This document shows, in pieces, positions 1-8,103 of a DNA stretch of 52,610 bases (position 1 is its first letter; each line of letters opens with the position of its first letter). The stretch comes from Gammaproteobacteria bacterium. Lineage in GTDB: Bacteria; Pseudomonadota; Gammaproteobacteria; HK1. Position numbers and translations under genes: made by a program. Below the pieces are notes generated by a model. That model saw only the letters and a list, made by a program, of their open reading frames with translations, was not told the DNA's origin and did no database searches. The stretch is from positions 1-52,610 of the forward strand of contig JAJEAD010000048.1 of NCBI GenBank assembly GCA_022824305.1. The letters run 5' to 3'.

Positions 1-101
1 GCTCTCTGAGCTGATGAATCACGAATAGCTCCTCAATCCTGAGCACCCCTGCTCTCCCTGGTGAATACACGACCCAGCAGGGAGTCTTCGGGCGGTTTGG
101 C

Positions 102-135
102 GCCCGACCCAGGCCTCTAGAGGCCTGGGTCGGGC
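102..135. repeat. Perfect 34-bp palindrome
   Basis: The left arm GCCCGACCCAGGCCTCT is followed immediately by its exact reverse complement, with the centre between 118 and 119. As RNA it would fold into a long GC-rich hairpin. It lies about 110 bases upstream of the group II intron domain V. It could be a terminator of an upstream gene, a domain IV stem of the decayed intron, or the end of another mobile element; the sequence does not decide. No T-run follows on either side. Confidence 0.75.
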
Positions 136-234
136 CAGAGCCGGGTGGGGAAATTTAATTCGGCACTTTTGGGGAGTTTTACTCCGGCAGTGACACTGTT
201 GGTGCACTGGCAGGTCCTACCCTCCATGCGGACG

Positions 235-321
235 ACTGGATGACAGGAGCCGTATGAATCGAGAGGTTCACGTACGGTTCTGTGAGGGCCTGGGTGGGGC
301 GGTTCCCCCGGGCTACTCGAC
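235..321 (+). mobile_element. Group II intron 3' end (domains V and VI), ORF-less remnant
   Basis: Positions 247-280 form a 34-nt domain V: GAGCCGTA pairs with TACGGTTC, the inner GAATC helix is closed by a GAGA tetraloop, and the catalytic AGC triad sits near the 5' end. Positions 281-321 fit domain VI, with a stem around 286-312 and the usual ending CTACTCGAC. The wording is close to that of many bacterial introns that carry a reverse transcriptase. No reverse-transcriptase reading frame is visible in the 246 bases upstream, so the intron is either truncated here or its maturase lies beyond an unseen deletion. The boundary at about 321 is inferred from the conserved ending. Confidence 0.8.
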
Positions 322-476
322 CTTGACACGCGCGTCCGCCGAGAGCCCCGGACCGTACCCGGCTTCGAGTCGTGGACGAGCGAGAAGATCGCCGCTCGGA
401 ATCCACTGGTCGAGCGCAACGCGATACCCTTCAGCGACTGAACCGGATAGCCAACCCCACACACTGGAGCACCGAG

Positions 477-872
477 ATGGCAAGCACCGGGATCGGACAC
501 CCTCACATCGACGCTCGCTCGCTTGCAATGGCAAAGATCATCGTGAAGCGAATCGACGCCGATCCGACGCTCATGGCGCGCGCGCACCAGTACCTCGCCG
601 ACGAAGAGCGACGCCACGGGGACCTGTGCCAGGCAAGCCTCGAGTGGAAGGAGATCTTGACCAGACCCTGGTCAGAGATCCGAACGATCCTGCTCGACGA
701 GTCAGACGAAGGACAGCGCCTTCGCAGCTCCAAGCCGTTTGCGCGCATCGTCACCGAGCAGGAACGACTCGCGATCATCGCGCAGTACCCGCCGCCGTGG
801 CCCTTCGTACCGTACGACCCTTCCCGTGTCCCCGACGAGGTGATGGACAGGGTCCTCGAGGGGCCCCCGTGA
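477..872 (+). CDS. Putative antitoxin-like partner of a nucleotidyltransferase
   Basis: This encodes a 131-residue, mostly helical, charged protein with no signal peptide or membrane segment. ATG 477 was chosen because GGAG lies 7 bases upstream; the frame stays open further upstream to 372 but without a good ribosome site. A central WKEILTRPWSEI segment followed by LRSSKPF resembles small uncharacterised proteins that I recall being encoded directly before DUF6036 nucleotidyltransferases. Its stop overlaps the start of the next gene by four bases (GTGA), so the two are translationally coupled. No DNA-binding motif is obvious. A role as antitoxin is inferred from the arrangement only. Confidence 0.6.
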   Translation: MASTGIGHPHIDARSLAMAKIIVKRIDADPTLMARAHQYLADEERRHGDLCQASLEWKEILTRPWSEIRTILLDESDEGQRLRSSKPFARIVTEQERLAIIAQYPPPWPFVPYDPSRVPDEVMDRVLEGPP

Positions 873-1408
873 CCCGCGAACAGCTCGAGCACGTCATCCG
901 TGCCGTCGCCGACATTACGGGCAGGCAGCGCCTCGTGGTCATTGGAAGCCAGGCAATCCTCGGCCAGTTTCCGGACGCCCCTGCTGAGCTGCTTGTCTCA
1001 CGCGAGGCGGACATCTATGCACCGGACAACCCCGAACTCAGCGAGCTCATCACCGGGAGCATCGGAGAGGGGAGTCGCTTCGAGGCCACACACGCCTACT
1101 TTGCCGACGGAGTGAGCCCTGTCACTGCGACCCTCCCGGCGGGATGGGAGAGTCGTCTCGTGCCCATCCGCAACGCCAACACGCGCAACGCAACCGGATG
1201 GTGCCTGGAGGCTCACGACATTGCCATCGCGAAGTACGTGGCGAACCGCGACAAGGACCACCGATACAATCGCGCCTTGTGGAGGCACGGCCTCATCGAA
1301 GCGCGCACCTTCGAGGAGCGTCTCGGTGCGACGAACATCGAGGAGAACCGGCGCTCACTCATTCGTAGCACCGCCAGGCGCCACAGAGAGGAGACTCGCC
1401 GGGGTTGA
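869..1408 (+). CDS. DUF6036-type nucleotidyltransferase (AbiEii-like)
   Basis: This 179-residue protein starts at GTG 869, inside the stop of the upstream gene. It has the nucleotidyltransferase-fold signature: a Gly-Ser pair at residues 26-27 (VIGSQAI) followed by an acidic cluster at 46-48 (SREADIY). Further on are NTRNATGWCLEAHDIAIAKY and a charged LWRHGL segment typical of the family. The second acidic residue is offset from a strict DxD, as is common in this branch. Related AbiEii/MenT proteins act as toxins by modifying tRNA or other targets, so the pair may be a toxin-antitoxin or defence cassette. The adjacent intron remnant fits a mobile, accessory location. The substrate is unknown. 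Confidence 0.7.
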   Translation: MTREQLEHVIRAVADITGRQRLVVIGSQAILGQFPDAPAELLVSREADIYAPDNPELSELITGSIGEGSRFEATHAYFADGVSPVTATLPAGWESRLVPIRNANTRNATGWCLEAHDIAIAKYVANRDKDHRYNRALWRHGLIEARTFEERLGATNIEENRRSLIRSTARRHREETRRG

Positions 1409-1549
1409 CTGTCCGGAGTTCAAACTGAGCCACTGCCGAAGCTGGACGCCACCGTCACTGCTCGTCGACGTCGTCTTCGCTCTTGCGGTAGCGCTTCGGG
1501 GTCGTGGCGGTGCTGGGGTGGCGCCCCTCGGGTGAGGGTCCGGGCGGGG

Positions 1550-3232
1550 TCAGAAGAAGCGCAGGGTGTACTGCGCCCGGACTTCCGGCGAGTCCTCGCG
1601 CACGGAGACGCGGGGCCGGGACACGTCCGCGTGGCCGGGAATCCCGACCTCACCCGAAGCGCGGAGAGCGCCGGCATAGAGCGAGAAGGAGGCGTGGTCC
1701 TGCTTCCACTCGTGGCGCAGGCCCAGGCGCGCGGCGGACGAGTCCATCCCGTCGTGGCTCTCGCCGTAGGAGCCGACGAGGGACAGGGCGTGGTTCCCGA
1801 AGTCCAGGAGATGCCTCTCCACCCCGACCTCGAAGAAGGAGTCGGCTTCGGCCGACGCGAGCGGGGAGGAGACGCCCAGGGGGGCGATTCCGGTTCCGAC
1901 GACACCCGTCACCTCGCCCCCGGCGAAGGGAGCGGAAAGACCGACCCCCTGGTACCGCTCGGAGACGAATCCTCTCGGTGTGACGGACCCCAGCTTCACG
2001 GCGCTTCCGTCTCCGTCGAACCCGAGCAGAGGAAAGGACCCCGGCACGTCGTTCGCGGAGTCCAGCAGGGGGGAGCGCAGCTCGGTGCGCAGCGACACCC
2101 TCACCGTTTCCACCTCCCTGTTCGCAACGATGGGGCACTCCACGTTCAGCGCCCCCAGGCCGAACTCGCGGTCGACCCCGGGCTCGCCGATGTCGATGGC
2201 GCAGCGTGACAGGACACCCACGACCTCCTCCGCCCTGTCCCACATCTGGAACAGGTAGAAGGCGGCGGCGCCGACTACGGGGGCTGCGAGCGAGGTGCCA
2301 GGTCCTGTGCTTCCGCCACGCCACGGCTCCGGCAAGATAGCAGTGATACATCCGTCCTTGGCGTCGCCGCACCTCACCGAGCTGGCATCAGGCACGACAT
2401 TACCTTGCGCATCAACATTGCCCCAAACGACAAGCAACGCCTTGCCCGTCCCGAGTGTGTTCATCGTTTCCGTGAACGACGAGAAACCCTGGGGCCAGCC
2501 GAATAGTGAATCCTCTTCTCCCCAGACGGGATGGGTTGGGGTGTACAGCTCGCGCGTTGAATATATGGATGTGTTTCCCGCACTGGCAACGAACACCACA
2601 TTATGCCGCCCGACTGCGTCAGCGATTCCGTGAGTGCTGTACGGAGCGGTGGCGGGAATCACCACCACCTTGAGGTCTTCAAGAGCAGGCAGTGCTGGGT
2701 CGCGGTTGGTGGTTGCGAACACATCGGTATGCCAATAGGTGCTTGCATCACCGGCCAACACACCCAAATCTCTATACCCGCTGATGTCCATAGCGGGCAC
2801 GCCAATGTCGACCATTACCTCCGCGACCAGGTTGTAGTGATTGCGCGCGTGTCTATCGTTCGGGTTGTATGACGGGTCCACAACCAACACCTTCCCCGAA
2901 AGAGTCCTCCCGGAGAGTTTCCCCTCGAGGGTGTTCTCCCCGCGGAACGCCTCGCCGTCTTCGGGAATCGGCTCTATACCCTCAAGACTCGGGTTACACC
3001 ACTCGCCGAACACCAGTCTCACCAAGGCGAGCCCGGACTCGTTCTGCGTGCTCCCGGTATGGGGAGTGCGCTGGAGACCATCGCAGATCCTGGCGATGAT
3101 GTACGACAGGTTCGCCTCTCCCCCGAACTTGCGCTCGATCGCGTACCCGTTCAGATCGCTACCGTGCGCGGCGGATGCGCTGAGCGCGACGATGCCCAGG
3201 AAGGCGAAGAGCCCCGCTCGTATCCTTATCAC
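1550..3232 (-). CDS. Subtilase-like serine protease with C-terminal outer-membrane barrel
   Basis: This 560-residue protein begins with a clear signal peptide (about residues 1-24). It has subtilase hallmarks: the oxyanion Asn in VASAGN (N220) and the nucleophile in GTSLAAPVV (S314). The Asp is probably D119 (VLVVDPSYN). The histidine motif is poor: the best candidate is H132 in RNHYNLVAEV, only 13 residues after the Asp, so activity is uncertain. From about residue 370 the chain becomes strand-rich and ends in aromatic RFF, as outer-membrane beta-barrel proteins do, which suggests a short autotransporter. The gene stands alone, antisense to both neighbours. A second, larger subtilase lies at 49745-52444. 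Confidence 0.75.
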   Translation of the reverse strand: MIRIRAGLFAFLGIVALSASAAHGSDLNGYAIERKFGGEANLSYIIARICDGLQRTPHTGSTQNESGLALVRLVFGEWCNPSLEGIEPIPEDGEAFRGENTLEGKLSGRTLSGKVLVVDPSYNPNDRHARNHYNLVAEVMVDIGVPAMDISGYRDLGVLAGDASTYWHTDVFATTNRDPALPALEDLKVVVIPATAPYSTHGIADAVGRHNVVFVASAGNTSIYSTRELYTPTHPVWGEEDSLFGWPQGFSSFTETMNTLGTGKALLVVWGNVDAQGNVVPDASSVRCGDAKDGCITAILPEPWRGGSTGPGTSLAAPVVGAAAFYLFQMWDRAEEVVGVLSRCAIDIGEPGVDREFGLGALNVECPIVANREVETVRVSLRTELRSPLLDSANDVPGSFPLLGFDGDGSAVKLGSVTPRGFVSERYQGVGLSAPFAGGEVTGVVGTGIAPLGVSSPLASAEADSFFEVGVERHLLDFGNHALSLVGSYGESHDGMDSSAARLGLRHEWKQDHASFSLYAGALRASGEVGIPGHADVSRPRVSVREDSPEVRAQYTLRFF

Positions 3233-3518
3233 GACTCCTCCTCCTTGAGCGAATGGTCAATCGAGAAAGGGCATCGCTCCGAGATTGATACCTCACGCGC
3301 CTCGTTGACAGGGGAAGGCGACGACGTGGCGGGGAAGGATACCTTCTCGACGACAGGGGTTGGAGAGCGATGTCCGTCCCCTCCGGGGTCACCGCTTCTT
3401 CTCCGGGCGCGGCGTCGTGTATGCTGCCCGGAAGGCCGTCCGGAATGCGGACAGAGGCGAGAGGATCGATGTCGAGGTCCGTGCGGAGCGCAAGGCTTCA
3501 GTCGCCGGTGCCGGTGCC

Positions 3519-4394
3519 TTGCGAAGGCGGGCGACTCATCCGGTAACCATTGCCGCCCTCTGGATGGGCGGCACCCTGCTCTCGTTCCTCCTGATGGCGA
3601 TCGGCGGACGGGAGCTTTCCGCGTCCCTGGATACCGGGGAGATCCTCTTCTACCGCAGCGTCATCGGGCTCACGATCCTCCTTGCCGCCTTTTCCGCTCT
3701 GGGATTCGGGCGGCTGCGCACGAGAAGGCCCGGCGTTCACCTGCTGCGGAGCCTCGCCCACTACGGGGGGCAGTACGGCTGGTTCTTCGGTCTCGCCTAC
3801 CTCCCGCTCGCCGAGGTCTTCGCGCTCGAGTTCACCCTGCCCGTGTGGGCGGCGCTGCTCGCCGCGCTGCTGCTCGGCGAGCGCATCACCGCACCCCGTC
3901 TCGCCGCCATCGTGTTCGGTCTCGTCGGGATGCTGATCATCCTGCGGCCGGGAGCCGCCGCCATCCATCCCGCGGCCTTCGCGGTGATGGCGGGCGCGGC
4001 GGGCTACGCCCTCTCCCACGTTCTGACCAGGATGCTTGCGCTGAGCGACCCACCGCTCACCATCGTGTTCTACATGATCCTGTTCCAGCTCCCGGTGGCG
4101 TGGGTCACGGCGCTGCCGGGCGGCATCACGTGGCCGACGCCGCCCGACCTGCCGTGGCTGGCGCTGGTTGCGCTGACCGCGCTCAGCGCCCACTACTGCA
4201 TGGCCCGGGCCCTCGCGCTCGCGAAGGCCACGGTAGTGATTCCCATCGACTTCCTCCGCCTTCCCCTCATCGGCGTCGTCGGATTCGTCTTCTACGCCGA
4301 GCCGGTGAGCGCGGCGGTGATGATCGGCGCCGCGATCATGGTCGCGGGCAACTACATCAACGTGCGCGCGGAGCAGGGCGGACGCCGGAGTTGA
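3519..4394 (+). CDS. EamA/DMT-family transporter
   Basis: This is an inner-membrane protein with about ten hydrophobic helices arranged as two EamA repeats, e.g. the segments around [20 protein letters not shown] and VVIPIDFLRLPLIGVVGFVF. Family members export metabolites or amino acids; the substrate cannot be read from sequence. The frame is open from TTG 3360. I place the start at TTG 3519, which gives 291 residues, the usual family length, with a positively charged N-terminus; GTG 3417 and TTG 3360 are alternatives and none has a good Shine-Dalgarno site. Its stop codon forms one arm of a hairpin shared with the convergent permease gene. Confidence 0.8.
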   Translation: MRRRATHPVTIAALWMGGTLLSFLLMAIGGRELSASLDTGEILFYRSVIGLTILLAAFSALGFGRLRTRRPGVHLLRSLAHYGGQYGWFFGLAYLPLAEVFALEFTLPVWAALLAALLLGERITAPRLAAIVFGLVGMLIILRPGAAAIHPAAFAVMAGAAGYALSHVLTRMLALSDPPLTIVFYMILFQLPVAWVTALPGGITWPTPPDLPWLALVALTALSAHYCMARALALAKATVVIPIDFLRLPLIGVVGFVFYAEPVSAAVMIGAAIMVAGNYINVRAEQGGRRS

Positions 4395-4412
4395 GGCGCG
4401 CCTTGCGCCTCA
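4392..4412. terminator. Shared hairpin at convergent stops
   Basis: TGAGGCGC pairs perfectly with GCGCCTCA across a 5-nt loop. The first three bases are the stop of the EamA gene and the last three are the complement of the stop of the minus-strand permease gene. There is no T-run on either side. It probably limits read-through in both directions. Confidence 0.6.
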
Positions 4413-5312
4413 GTGCGCGGACTTGCCTCTCGCCTCCAGGCGCCGGAAGAACAGGGAGAGGCTGAAGCACAGGGTGAAGTAGAGCGCCGCGGTGGTGAGC
4501 CACGCTTCGAAGATCATCGCGGTGGAATTGGCGAGGTCGACGGTCTTCAGCGTCAGGTCCTGGACGGATATCAGGGAGATGATGGCGCTGTCCTTGATCA
4601 GCGATATGAACTGGTTGGCGAGCGGCGGCAGGACTTTCCTGAGCGCCTGAGGCATGACGACAAAACGGGTCTCGTCGAGCCAGCTCATTCCGAGCGAGCG
4701 GGAAGCTTCGCGCTGCCCCCGGCCGATGGATTCGATTCCGGCACGGACGATCTCGCCGACGAACGCGCTCTCGAAGAGCGCCAGGACGATCACGCCGGAA
4801 ATGAGCGAGGGGAAGCGGCGCATGTCGCCGAAGAAGAACTCCCAGACGTCGTTGTCCTCCTGCCGGGCCACTCCATAGGCCCAGTCCTCGATGTTCATCG
4901 CCGCGATGAGCTGCTCGGACAGGAAGAAATAGAAGATGAAGATGACGACGAGGGGCGGAATGTTCCGCAGGAACTCGAGATAGGTGCGCGCGAGCATCCG
5001 CACGGTGAGGTTCGTCACGGTCCGGGCGATTCCGAGGATGACGCCCAGGATGAGCGCGAGAATGCTCGCGTAGATGCTGATCCGGATGGTCGTGATCAGA
5101 CCCTGGATGAGCACGTTCGCGGTCCAGCGCTCCGTTCTCTCGTCGTAGAAGAAGAGGTAGTTGGGGATCTGGTCCCAGCGCCAGATGTAGTTGAGCTTGC
5201 CCTCGATCTGGAGCCACACGTAGAGGAAGAAGGCGGCGAGGACCGCCATGATCAGAAAGTCGACCCAATGCAGCCGCTTCATCAGCTTTCTGCTTCTGGT
5301 CGCGCCGCTCAC
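4410..5312 (-). CDS. Polar amino acid ABC transporter permease (last gene of operon)
   Basis: This is a 300-residue inner-membrane permease of the His/Glu/Gln/Arg (PAAT) family. After the first helix there is a long hydrophilic loop (about residues 35-70) like that of AapQ/BztB permeases, then four more helices. The EAA loop that contacts the ATPase is present as REASRSLGMSW. The start is GTG 5312 with GGAGGAGG upstream; ATG at the MKRLHW position is possible. It is the last of four minus-strand genes (ATPase, permease, binding protein, permease). Confidence 0.9.
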   Translation of the reverse strand: MSGATRSRKLMKRLHWVDFLIMAVLAAFFLYVWLQIEGKLNYIWRWDQIPNYLFFYDERTERWTANVLIQGLITTIRISIYASILALILGVILGIARTVTNLTVRMLARTYLEFLRNIPPLVVIFIFYFFLSEQLIAAMNIEDWAYGVARQEDNDVWEFFFGDMRRFPSLISGVIVLALFESAFVGEIVRAGIESIGRGQREASRSLGMSWLDETRFVVMPQALRKVLPPLANQFISLIKDSAIISLISVQDLTLKTVDLANSTAMIFEAWLTTAALYFTLCFSLSLFFRRLEARGKSAH

Positions 5313-5381
5313 TTCCGCCGCCTCCTCCCGCTCAGGCCCGAGCCCGGGCCGTGCCGGGCTCGAGCCTGCGCCTGCCGCTCT

Positions 5382-6215
5382 CTACTGCGATACCTGGTCA
5401 GCCCAGTCCGTGGTCTTGAACCAGTAGTCGTGGCGCTCCTTCAGCCAGCCGATCCGCCAGGAATGGGAGATCCAGTTGTTGAAGTAGTTGAGCGCGTCGG
5501 GGTCGCCCTTGCGAATTGCGAAGGCCTCGCCGCGCGGATCCCACAGCTTGTCGAAAGGCACGTACAGGGTGTCGGGATAATTGGCCGACTCCCGGTTCGG
5601 GGTGGGCTGCGCTGCCATGGTCGCATGGGCGTTGCCGTTCAACACCTCCTGGGCCGCCGCCCGGTCCTCGTCGAACTGGAGCATCTGCGCTTTCGGGAAC
5701 AGCTCCGGGATGAGGACCGCCGGCGTCGCTCCCCGTCGGGTCGCGAAGACGACGTCTTCGTTGTTGAAGTCCTCCAGGGTGAACCCTTCCGTCATCTGCC
5801 GGTTGGCGAGCACGGTCAGGCCGGAGTAGGCGTAGGGATCCGTGAAGTTGATGGTCAGGTTGCGCTGCGCCGTCACCGACATGCCGCTGATGATGGCGTC
5901 GAACTTGCCCGCGACCAGCGCGGGGATGATCCCGTCCCAGGACGTGACGAGGAACTCGGCCTCGACCCCCATGTCCTCGGCGAGCTTCCGGCCCACGTCG
6001 AGCTCGAAGCCGATGAGCTCGCCGGTCTTGTCCCGCATCGACCACGGAACGAAGAGCGAGAGGCCGATCTTGATCACCCCCCGCTTCTTGATGGTCTCGA
6101 TGACGCTCTCCGATGACAGGGCCTGGCTGGCCTGCTGCGCCAGGGCAGGAACCGCGCTCGTGAGAGCCACGGCTCCGGCCAGCGCCACACCCAGTGTTCT
6201 TCTTGAAAGTCGCAT
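5382..6215 (-). CDS. Polar amino acid ABC transporter substrate-binding protein
   Basis: This is a 277-residue periplasmic protein of SBP_bac_3 type. ATG 6215 is preceded by GGGAGA at a good distance and starts a standard signal peptide (MRLSRRTLGVALAGAVALTS, cut after about ALA-Q). The mature chain opens with VIETIKKRGVIKIG and contains the family hallmark MSVTAQRNLTINFTDPYAYS, where the arginine binds the ligand carboxylate. It delivers an amino acid to the two flanking permeases. Its position between two permease genes is less common than at an operon end. Confidence 0.9.
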   Translation of the reverse strand: MRLSRRTLGVALAGAVALTSAVPALAQQASQALSSESVIETIKKRGVIKIGLSLFVPWSMRDKTGELIGFELDVGRKLAEDMGVEAEFLVTSWDGIIPALVAGKFDAIISGMSVTAQRNLTINFTDPYAYSGLTVLANRQMTEGFTLEDFNNEDVVFATRRGATPAVLIPELFPKAQMLQFDEDRAAAQEVLNGNAHATMAAQPTPNRESANYPDTLYVPFDKLWDPRGEAFAIRKGDPDALNYFNNWISHSWRIGWLKERHDYWFKTTDWADQVSQ

Positions 6216-6253
6216 TGTCTTTCTCCCTTTTTCCGGTGAGACCTTCGGTCTCG

Positions 6254-7120
6254 TCAGCTTCTGACCGCAAAGCGTTTCTCGAGCCCTGACACGCACGTCG
6301 AGAGGATCAGGGTCACGACGAGGTAGACCATCGCGACCGTGAACCAGATTTCGAAGCTCATGTAGGTATCGGAAATGATGTTGCGGCCAATGGTGGTGAG
6401 CTCCGCGATCGCGATCACGCTCACGATTGCGGAGCTCTTGATGAGCTGCACCGCCTCGTTGGTCAGCGGCGGCAGCATCACTTTGATTGACTGTGGAAGA
6501 ATGATGAAGCGGTAGCTCTGGGCGACCGACATGCCGATGGACTTTGCCGCTTCCCACTGACCTCTCGGAACGGAGTTGATCCCGGCTCGAAAGATCTCCG
6601 ATATCGTCGCCGAGTGATAGACGGCCAGGCAGATGATCGCCGCCGAGTACCGATCGAACTTGAATATCGGCCCGATGACATAGTAAATCAGGTACAGGAG
6701 AACCAGCAGCGGCATGTTCCGGACGAACTCGAGATACACGAGCGCGACACCGGACCCGACCACCAGGCCGGAGAGCCTGAGCAGCGCGATGAACAGGCCG
6801 ACGAGTGTGGCAAGGACGAAGGCCTTGACGGAAAGGTCGATCGACTTGACCAGCCCGAAGAAGATCTCTCCCCACTGGAAGCCGTCCTCCGTGAACTGGA
6901 AGAGGTAGTCCGGCACCCGGTACCACTGCCAGTTGTACCCCATGGCTTCGGCCCCGGCGACGGACATCCTCGCGATCACGTAGATCACGATGAAGTAGAG
7001 GAGGACGGCAACCGGCTTCGAACGGAACAGGTTCTGAATCCTGCGCGAGGCCTGTCGGATCGGAGTCTTTCCGGAACGATGGTTCCCGCGCGGCGAAGCG
7101 TTTTCTGAGGCCAGCGCCAT
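6254..7120 (-). CDS. Polar amino acid ABC transporter permease (second gene of operon)
   Basis: This 288-residue permease is paralogous to the one at 4410-5312. A 45-residue positively charged cytoplasmic N-terminus precedes the first helix (VAVLLYFIVIYVIARM). A periplasmic loop with YNWQWYRVPDYLFQF follows, matching the WRWDQIPNYLFFY loop of its partner. The EAA loop reads WEAAKSIGMSVAQ. ATG 7120 begins 5 bases after the ATPase stop. The two permeases probably form a heterodimer in the inner membrane. Confidence 0.9.
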   Translation of the reverse strand: MALASENASPRGNHRSGKTPIRQASRRIQNLFRSKPVAVLLYFIVIYVIARMSVAGAEAMGYNWQWYRVPDYLFQFTEDGFQWGEIFFGLVKSIDLSVKAFVLATLVGLFIALLRLSGLVVGSGVALVYLEFVRNMPLLVLLYLIYYVIGPIFKFDRYSAAIICLAVYHSATISEIFRAGINSVPRGQWEAAKSIGMSVAQSYRFIILPQSIKVMLPPLTNEAVQLIKSSAIVSVIAIAELTTIGRNIISDTYMSFEIWFTVAMVYLVVTLILSTCVSGLEKRFAVRS

Positions 7121-7125
7121 GTCGC

Positions 7126-7881
7126 TCAGTGATCCAGGATCTGGTCCAGAAACATCCGGCATCGCCGGCTCGAAGGGTTCTCGAAGAACTGCTCCGGCGG
7201 CGCCGTCTCCACTATCCGGCCGTCTTCCATGAACACCATCTTGTCGGCGACCTTCCGGGCAAAGCCCATCTCGTGGGTGACGCAGACCATGGTCATGCCG
7301 GTTCCCGCCAGCTCCACCATGACATCCAGCACTTCGTTGATCATCTCCGGGTCCAGGGCGGAGGTGGGCTCGTCGAAGAGCATGATTCTCGGCTCCATGC
7401 ACAGCGATCGGGCGATCGCGACCCGCTGCTGCTGTCCTCCCGACAGTTGCGCCGGGTACTTGTCCGCCTGTTCGGGAATATGCACTCGCTCGAGGAACTT
7501 ACGCGCCCGGTCCTCGGCATCGGCCCGGGAGATCTTTCTCACCCGGATCGGGCCGACCGTGAGGTTTTCCAGCACGGTCAGATGAGGAAAGAGATTGAAC
7601 TGCTGGAACACCATGCCGACTTCCATCCGGACGGCGCGAATGTTCGTGGTCTCGTCGTTGAGCTCCACTCCGTCGACGATCAGCTCTCCGGCCGAATGCT
7701 CTTCGAGGCGGTTGACGCATCGAATGAGCGTGGACTTGCCGGAGCCGGATGGACCGCAGATGACGACCCGTTCACCCGCGTTCACGGTGAGGCTCACGTC
7801 GGCGAGCGCCTGGAATGCGCCGAAGAACTTGTCCAGGTTGCGGATTTCGATGATCGGCCTGCTGTCGCTTTCCACCGGCAA
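7126..7881 (-). CDS. Polar amino acid ABC transporter ATP-binding protein
   Basis: This 251-residue ATPase is the first gene of the transporter operon. Walker A is GPSGSGKST (residues 43-51), the Q-loop is in VFQQFNLFPHLT, the signature is LSGGQQQR and Walker B is IMLFDEPTSALD. It belongs to the GlnQ/HisP/AapP family that powers polar amino acid uptake. The start is TTG 7881 with GGAG 8 bases upstream; GTG 7875 is an alternative. The promoter must lie in 7882-8103, shared with the divergent enolase-family gene. Confidence 0.92.
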   Translation of the reverse strand: MPVESDSRPIIEIRNLDKFFGAFQALADVSLTVNAGERVVICGPSGSGKSTLIRCVNRLEEHSAGELIVDGVELNDETTNIRAVRMEVGMVFQQFNLFPHLTVLENLTVGPIRVRKISRADAEDRARKFLERVHIPEQADKYPAQLSGGQQQRVAIARSLCMEPRIMLFDEPTSALDPEMINEVLDVMVELAGTGMTMVCVTHEMGFARKVADKMVFMEDGRIVETAPPEQFFENPSSRRCRMFLDQILDH

Positions 7882-8103
7882 AGTTCAGACTCCGTACTCG
7901 GGGAACGCAAGAGCGGATCCTGGGTCCCTTTACTCCAGGCGGCATTGAGCGTAGCACAGCGCCGCACCGGCCGAGTAGGTGGCGCCGGCGGCGCGGGAAG
8001 CGGCCCGCTCGTGACGGCGCCGGGCACTTGGTAAGGTGCGTGGCCGCCGGTGTCGGCCCGGGCGGCTCCGGTGTCGAGCAGGTCACAAGGGCGAGGAAGT
8101 CAC

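Larger units (their letters stand above)
1..476. other. Left-edge non-coding stretch
   Basis: No convincing gene is present. A short frame at 2-28 ends in a stop after eight codons and could be the tail of a truncated upstream CDS, but it cannot be identified. The palindrome at 102-135 and the intron end at about 235-321 account for most of the structure. Bases 322-476 show nothing recognisable except a GGAG at 466-469 that serves the gene starting at 477. Confidence 0.6.
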
